From NCBI RefSeq assembly GCF_000469505.1, contig NZ_KI272838.1:108517-126974 (forward strand): a stretch of DNA of 18,458 nucleotides. The letters run 5' to 3'. The notes under the pieces are model-generated. The model saw only the letters and a list, made by a program, of their open reading frames with translations, searched no databases and was not told where the DNA came from. A program made the position numbers and the translations under genes. Positions 15,197-18,458 of this stretch are shown here, piece by piece (position 1 is the first letter of the stretch; each line of letters begins with the position of its first letter). The DNA is from Leptotrichia sp. oral taxon 215 str. W9775 (lineage in GTDB: Bacteria; Fusobacteriota; Fusobacteriia; Fusobacteriales; Leptotrichiaceae).

Positions 15197-15976
15197 TTAA
15201 ATCAATTTTTTCAGTTTCTCTCTGGCTTCCTGCACTATATAAAGCTTATTCCCATTTTCAGCAACTTCTTTGTATAACTCTATTGCTTCCCTGGTTTCAT
15301 CTGCTTTCTCCTTATACGTTGCAAGAAGATATTTAAATCCTAAATTTTGACGTTTTGTCTTTGATTTTTTCAATGCCTCATTTAAAATTTCAATCATTTT
15401 TTCATTGTCATTTCCATGAAACAGCATTCCTTCCAGAGCTTTTACAAGATTATATATTTCACTGTCTTTTTTTCTTTTTCCAATTTTTTCTATCTCTTCT
15501 GATAGTTCTTTATTGTAAATTTCTGTTGCTTCCTCTTTTTTTCCAAAAGTAATAAGAAATAAAGCTTCATTATAGTAGTATAAAATTTTATCCTGTTTCC
15601 TATATAATTTTTTGGATAAATCCACTTCTTTTAATTTTTCATATGCCGTTTCTATTTTCCCTGCTGAAGAATATCCTGCAGCTAAATTTAGTTTCATATA
15701 GTTTCTATATTTTTTGTTCTTGTTTCTATTATACTCATTTTCAGTAAGTTCTATAAATTTTTCCGGATCCAGTTCGTTATCCAGAACATTCATATAATTA
15801 CTGTATAAATACATCCATAATCCGGTATTTACCTTAAGTAATACTAAAAATATTATAGGATACAATAAATAATTAAAAAGAAAATTTTCAGACTTCAATG
15901 AAAAAATACCAACAGTAAACACTATTAAAAAATCAATTAAAGCAGATAACAGCAAATATTTTTTTCTTATAGTCAT
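15197..15976 (-). CDS. membrane-anchored TPR-like helical repeat protein
   Basis: A 259-residue protein with two N-terminal hydrophobic helices (about residues 7-25 and 33-56) and a charged, all-helical C-terminal part. Repeat-like units occur at LNLAAGYSSAGKIETAYEKL, LYYYNEALFLITFGKKEEA and LGFKYLLATYKEKADETREA, with the spacing of tetratricopeptide repeats, so it is probably a scaffold on the cytoplasmic face of the membrane. I chose the ATG at 15976, preceded by GGAAGGG; the ATG at 15997 has no nearby site but would place the start one base after the CorC-type stop codon. It is the last gene of a two-gene operon. Function unknown. Confidence 0.72.
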   Translation of the reverse strand: MTIRKKYLLLSALIDFLIVFTVGIFSLKSENFLFNYLLYPIIFLVLLKVNTGLWMYLYSNYMNVLDNELDPEKFIELTENEYNRNKNKKYRNYMKLNLAAGYSSAGKIETAYEKLKEVDLSKKLYRKQDKILYYYNEALFLITFGKKEEATEIYNKELSEEIEKIGKRKKDSEIYNLVKALEGMLFHGNDNEKMIEILNEALKKSKTKRQNLGFKYLLATYKEKADETREAIELYKEVAENGNKLYIVQEAREKLKKLI

Positions 15977-15998
15977 ACTTCCCTTCCATAAATCCATT

Positions 15999-17327
15999 TT
16001 AATTTAAGTTTTCTTCCTTATTAAATTTTGCAAGTACCCATTCAATTTTCTTATCCTTAACTCTTTTAGGCTTGAATGAAATTCCGTCAATTATGATAGG
16101 CGCTATATCCTCATCATCTTCAGGAATATATCCCATATGCTCAATAAGAAGTCCACTCAAAGTATCATAATGTTTGGATTCCAGTTCAATATGGAAATAA
16201 TCATTTAAATCATTTAATGAAAGTTCTCCATTTATCAGATATTTATTTATAGCAAGTTTCTTAATTGAAGAATCATCTGCATCAAATTCATCAGCAATAT
16301 TTCCCATTACTTCCTCAATTAAATCCTCCAATGTCACAATCCCTGAAAATCCACCATATTCATCTATCAATATGGCAATATGTTTCTTTTCAGCCTGCAT
16401 TTCATTAAAAAGTTCATTGACATTCTTTGTTTCCGGAACAAAATAAGCTTCCTGCATAATTTCTGTTAATTTAACATTCTGGAATCCCTTTCTATAAGCT
16501 TCTATCATAAGATCCTTCATAAACAGTATTCCTACAATATTATCTGCCTCATCTTCATATACAGGTATTCTCGAATATACTTCCACTTCCTTTTTTTCAA
16601 ACAGTTCATCTACTGAAATATTTTTATCAATAAGAAATACCTTTGTTCTGGGAATCATTATTTCCCTTGCAACCTTTTCATCAAATTCAATAATATTTTC
16701 TATCATTTCCTTTTCAACTTCATTAATAATTCCATGTTCCCTTCCTACTTCCACAAGTGAACGCAATTCTTCCTTTGATACCTTTTCTTCAATATTATCT
16801 TCCTTCATTTTTAACACTGTCAGTATTACATTCGTTGAAAATGTCAGAAACTTGACAAAAGGTGAGAATATTTTTGAAACCATAACAATTATTCCCACTG
16901 ATGCAAGAGCTGTCTTTTCTGACGATCTCAATGCTATTCTTTTGGGAATCAGCTCACCAAAAACTAAAGTTATATACGATAGCAAAAAAGTTATTAAAAT
17001 CATTGAAATATGACTACTATAAGGAATTTTTAATTTCCCAAGATATATTGACAGATATTGTGAAAGTCCTGTTGCCGCTGAAGCTGACGCAAAAAAACTT
17101 GCAAGTGTTATCCCAACTTGAATTGTTGATAAAAACTTACTTGGCTCCTTCATTAGGTTTTCCAGCATTATCGCCTTTTTATTTCCTTCTTCCACCAATA
17201 TTTTCAGTTTATTTCTATTTATTGAAACTATTGCCATTTCGGCACTCGAAAAAAAGGCATTTATTCCTGTTAACACTATTATTACAATAAACTGTAAAAT
17301 CAGGCTGCCCCCGGTTATTGTTTCCAC
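15999..17327 (-). CDS. CNNM-CBS membrane protein (HlyC/CorC family)
   Basis: A 442-residue membrane protein, often annotated as hemolysin but related to magnesium/cobalt transport proteins. The N-terminal CNNM/DUF21 domain (1-190) has about four hydrophobic segments and the hallmark TGINAFFSSAEMAIVSINR and VFGELIPKRIAL. A linker with GREHGIINEVEKEMIENI precedes paired CBS domains (about 220-345; the second ends GGFSGIVTLEDLIEEVMG), followed by the C-terminal CorC_HlyC domain (355-435). The start is GTG at 17327: an in-frame stop lies just upstream and AGGAGG is 11 bases before it. It probably exports or senses divalent cations, with CBS domains binding nucleotide; this is family knowledge, not visible here. 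Confidence 0.93.
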   Translation of the reverse strand: METITGGSLILQFIVIIVLTGINAFFSSAEMAIVSINRNKLKILVEEGNKKAIMLENLMKEPSKFLSTIQVGITLASFFASASAATGLSQYLSIYLGKLKIPYSSHISMILITFLLSYITLVFGELIPKRIALRSSEKTALASVGIIVMVSKIFSPFVKFLTFSTNVILTVLKMKEDNIEEKVSKEELRSLVEVGREHGIINEVEKEMIENIIEFDEKVAREIMIPRTKVFLIDKNISVDELFEKKEVEVYSRIPVYEDEADNIVGILFMKDLMIEAYRKGFQNVKLTEIMQEAYFVPETKNVNELFNEMQAEKKHIAILIDEYGGFSGIVTLEDLIEEVMGNIADEFDADDSSIKKLAINKYLINGELSLNDLNDYFHIELESKHYDTLSGLLIEHMGYIPEDDEDIAPIIIDGISFKPKRVKDKKIEWVLAKFNKEENLN

Positions 17328-17363
17328 TTTAAATTATTCCTCCTAAATGTGTGTTATTTTATT

Positions 17364-17381
17364 ATTATACCACTTATTATA
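17364..17381 (-). promoter_or_regulatory. twin -10 boxes upstream of the CNNM-CBS operon
   Basis: Two TATAAT strings occur on the minus strand at 17381-17376 and 17369-17364, 37-54 bases before the start codon. No consensus -35 box is visible for either. Confidence 0.4.
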
Positions 17382-17406
17382 TCACACTTTTTCTTTTGTT
17401 TTCTTA

Positions 17407-17434
17407 GAGCCTGAACTCTTTAAAGTTCAAGCTC
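17407..17434 (-). terminator. hairpin after the glucokinase gene
   Basis: A 10-bp stem (GAGCCTGAAC 17407-17416 with GTTCAAGCTC 17425-17434, one G-U pair) starts about 14 bases after the glcK stop codon. There is no U-tract on the minus strand, so it is a strong hairpin but an atypical terminator; it may instead stabilise the mRNA end. Confidence 0.5.
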
Positions 17435-17447
17435 TTCAGTATTTGAA

Positions 17448-18398
17448 TTATTTCATCATTCCAAGATATGCGGCACCTAAAATACCTGCATCATTTCCAA
17501 GCTGAGCCTGAACTATCTTTAAATTTTCCAGGCATGAAGGCAATGAATACTGCTTAAGTTTTTCATTTATTGCATTGAAAAGGATATCCCCTGCAAGTGC
17601 AACTCCTCCTCCAACTACGATTATTTCAGGATCAAGGACATTTAACAGATTTCCCATTCCAAGTGCAATGTACTCAGCTTCATAGTCAACCAGCTTAAGT
17701 GCAAATTCGTCTCCTTCCTTTGCTACATCAAAGATATCTTTTGCTTCTATTTCTCTTCCTTTAACTCTTTCATAAAGTTTATTTGTTTTATTTACAGCAA
17801 GCCTGCTCTGCGCTTCCCTTATTAATCCAGTAGCTGAAGCGTATGCTTCCCAGCATCCGTCCTGACCGCACCCACAAAGTTTTCCATTTTTTTCAACTTT
17901 TATATGTCCGACTTCTCCGCCTCCACCGTTTTTACCGCTTACAAGCTTTCCATCTACTATTATTCCGCCACCAATTCCTGTTCCAATTGCAAGACCAAGA
18001 ACATTTTTGTATCCTTGTGCGGCACCTTTCCACATTTCTCCAAGTGTTATTACATTTACATCATTATCTACTTTTACCTGCTTGTTCAGATGCTTTTCAA
18101 ATTCTCCTGCCAGGTCAGCTTCCTTAGACCATGGGAAATTAGCCCAGAATTTTACTATTCTTTCGTTTACTACAGGTCCTGGAACTCCTATTCCTACTCC
18201 TTTTACATCTGCTTCAAAATTAATGTTGCTTCCTTTTACCTGTTCCAATAAAATTTTAGACAATCTTTCAACTGTTTTTTCAAAACCTTCCATTGAATCT
18301 GTCTTTACTATTGTTGTAAAAATAATATTTCCTGCCTCATCAACAAGCCCTATCTTAGTATTTGTTCCCCCTAAGTCTATCCCTACATAATAATTCAT
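17448..18398 (-). CDS. glcK: ROK-family glucokinase
   Basis: A 316-residue cytoplasmic kinase that phosphorylates glucose (or a related hexose) with ATP to feed glycolysis. The phosphate loop is VGIDLGGTNTK (5-15); the catalytic base is D113 in VDNDVNVITLGE; the second glycine loop is LAIGTGIGGGI. The ROK zinc site is complete: H165 in GEVGHIKVE, C175 and C177 in LCGCGQ and C182 in DGCWEAYAS. NVLDPEIIVVGGGVA closes the sugar-binding domain. The length and motif order match GlcK more than the repressor-type ROK proteins, since no N-terminal helix-turn-helix exists. AGGAGG lies six bases before the ATG. Other hexoses such as N-acetylmannosamine cannot be excluded. Confidence 0.93.
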   Translation of the reverse strand: MNYYVGIDLGGTNTKIGLVDEAGNIIFTTIVKTDSMEGFEKTVERLSKILLEQVKGSNINFEADVKGVGIGVPGPVVNERIVKFWANFPWSKEADLAGEFEKHLNKQVKVDNDVNVITLGEMWKGAAQGYKNVLGLAIGTGIGGGIIVDGKLVSGKNGGGGEVGHIKVEKNGKLCGCGQDGCWEAYASATGLIREAQSRLAVNKTNKLYERVKGREIEAKDIFDVAKEGDEFALKLVDYEAEYIALGMGNLLNVLDPEIIVVGGGVALAGDILFNAINEKLKQYSLPSCLENLKIVQAQLGNDAGILGAAYLGMMK

Positions 18399-18425
18399 AC
18401 TTTTCCTCCTATTGATATTTATTTA

Positions 18426-18458
18426 GGCTCTATAATATATATGGGGGTGGAAAAAGAA
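18426..18458. repeat. second copy of IS-end-like sequence, at the window edge
   Basis: GGCTCT (18426-18431) is followed after 11 bases by the 14-mer GGGGGTGGAAAAAG (18443-18456). The same two blocks occur at 1988-2019, 12 bases apart, at the left end of the IS remnant. This suggests the end of another mobile element starting at the right edge; the body lies outside the window. Confidence 0.5.

Overview
The window is very AT-rich and carries small, tightly packed genes with strong GGAGG-type ribosome binding sites. Gene content and protein style (class I hydroxylamine reductase, PepT, PepF, ROK kinase, IS30-type debris, Lys/Glu/Ile/Asn-rich proteins) suggest an anaerobic or fermentative member of the Fusobacteriota, most like Leptotrichia or a relative. 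This assignment is an inference from style and content; no marker gene is present to prove it.

Layout. (1) 172-1913, minus strand: a GNAT acetyltransferase followed by peptidase T, probably one transcript. (2) 1914-3208 is the only clearly accessory stretch. It holds a decayed insertion-sequence remnant, a strong outward promoter at its right end, three 34-bp tandem repeats, a RelB/RelE-type toxin-antitoxin pair on the plus strand with a good terminator, and a short orphan reading-frame tail. (3) 3209-11777, minus strand: a DUF4153 membrane protein, a small membrane protein directly followed by oligoendopeptidase F, a YlmH-like S4 RNA-binding protein, a CDF metal exporter with a palindrome over its likely -10 box, hydroxylamine reductase Hcp, and a Pat/Bar-like GNAT acetyltransferase. 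(4) 11939-12688, plus: a DUF554 membrane protein, convergent with an AzgA/PbuG-type purine permease (12704-14062, minus). (5) 14317-15114, plus: a COG3315/TcmP-like SAM methyltransferase, ending at a long hairpin shared with the convergent operon. (6) 15197-17327, minus: a CorC/HlyC-type CNNM-CBS membrane protein followed by a membrane-anchored helical-repeat protein. (7) 17448-18398, minus: a ROK-family glucokinase. The last ~33 bases resemble the left end of the IS remnant near 1988, so another mobile-element end may begin at the right edge.

Most genes are housekeeping or metabolic: peptide use (PepT, PepF), purine uptake, sugar phosphorylation, metal efflux, NO/hydroxylamine detoxification and ribosome-associated RNA binding. 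I see no large novel defence or biosynthetic system. The most unusual part is the toxin-antitoxin leader, where a promoter with its -35 box in an IS terminal repeat reads through three near-identical 34-bp repeats, each with TATAAT-like boxes and a mini reading frame, before reaching the antitoxin. Three palindromes at promoters (1936-1955, 9181-9206, 14278-14290) are candidate operators. No tRNA, rRNA or CRISPR array was recognised.
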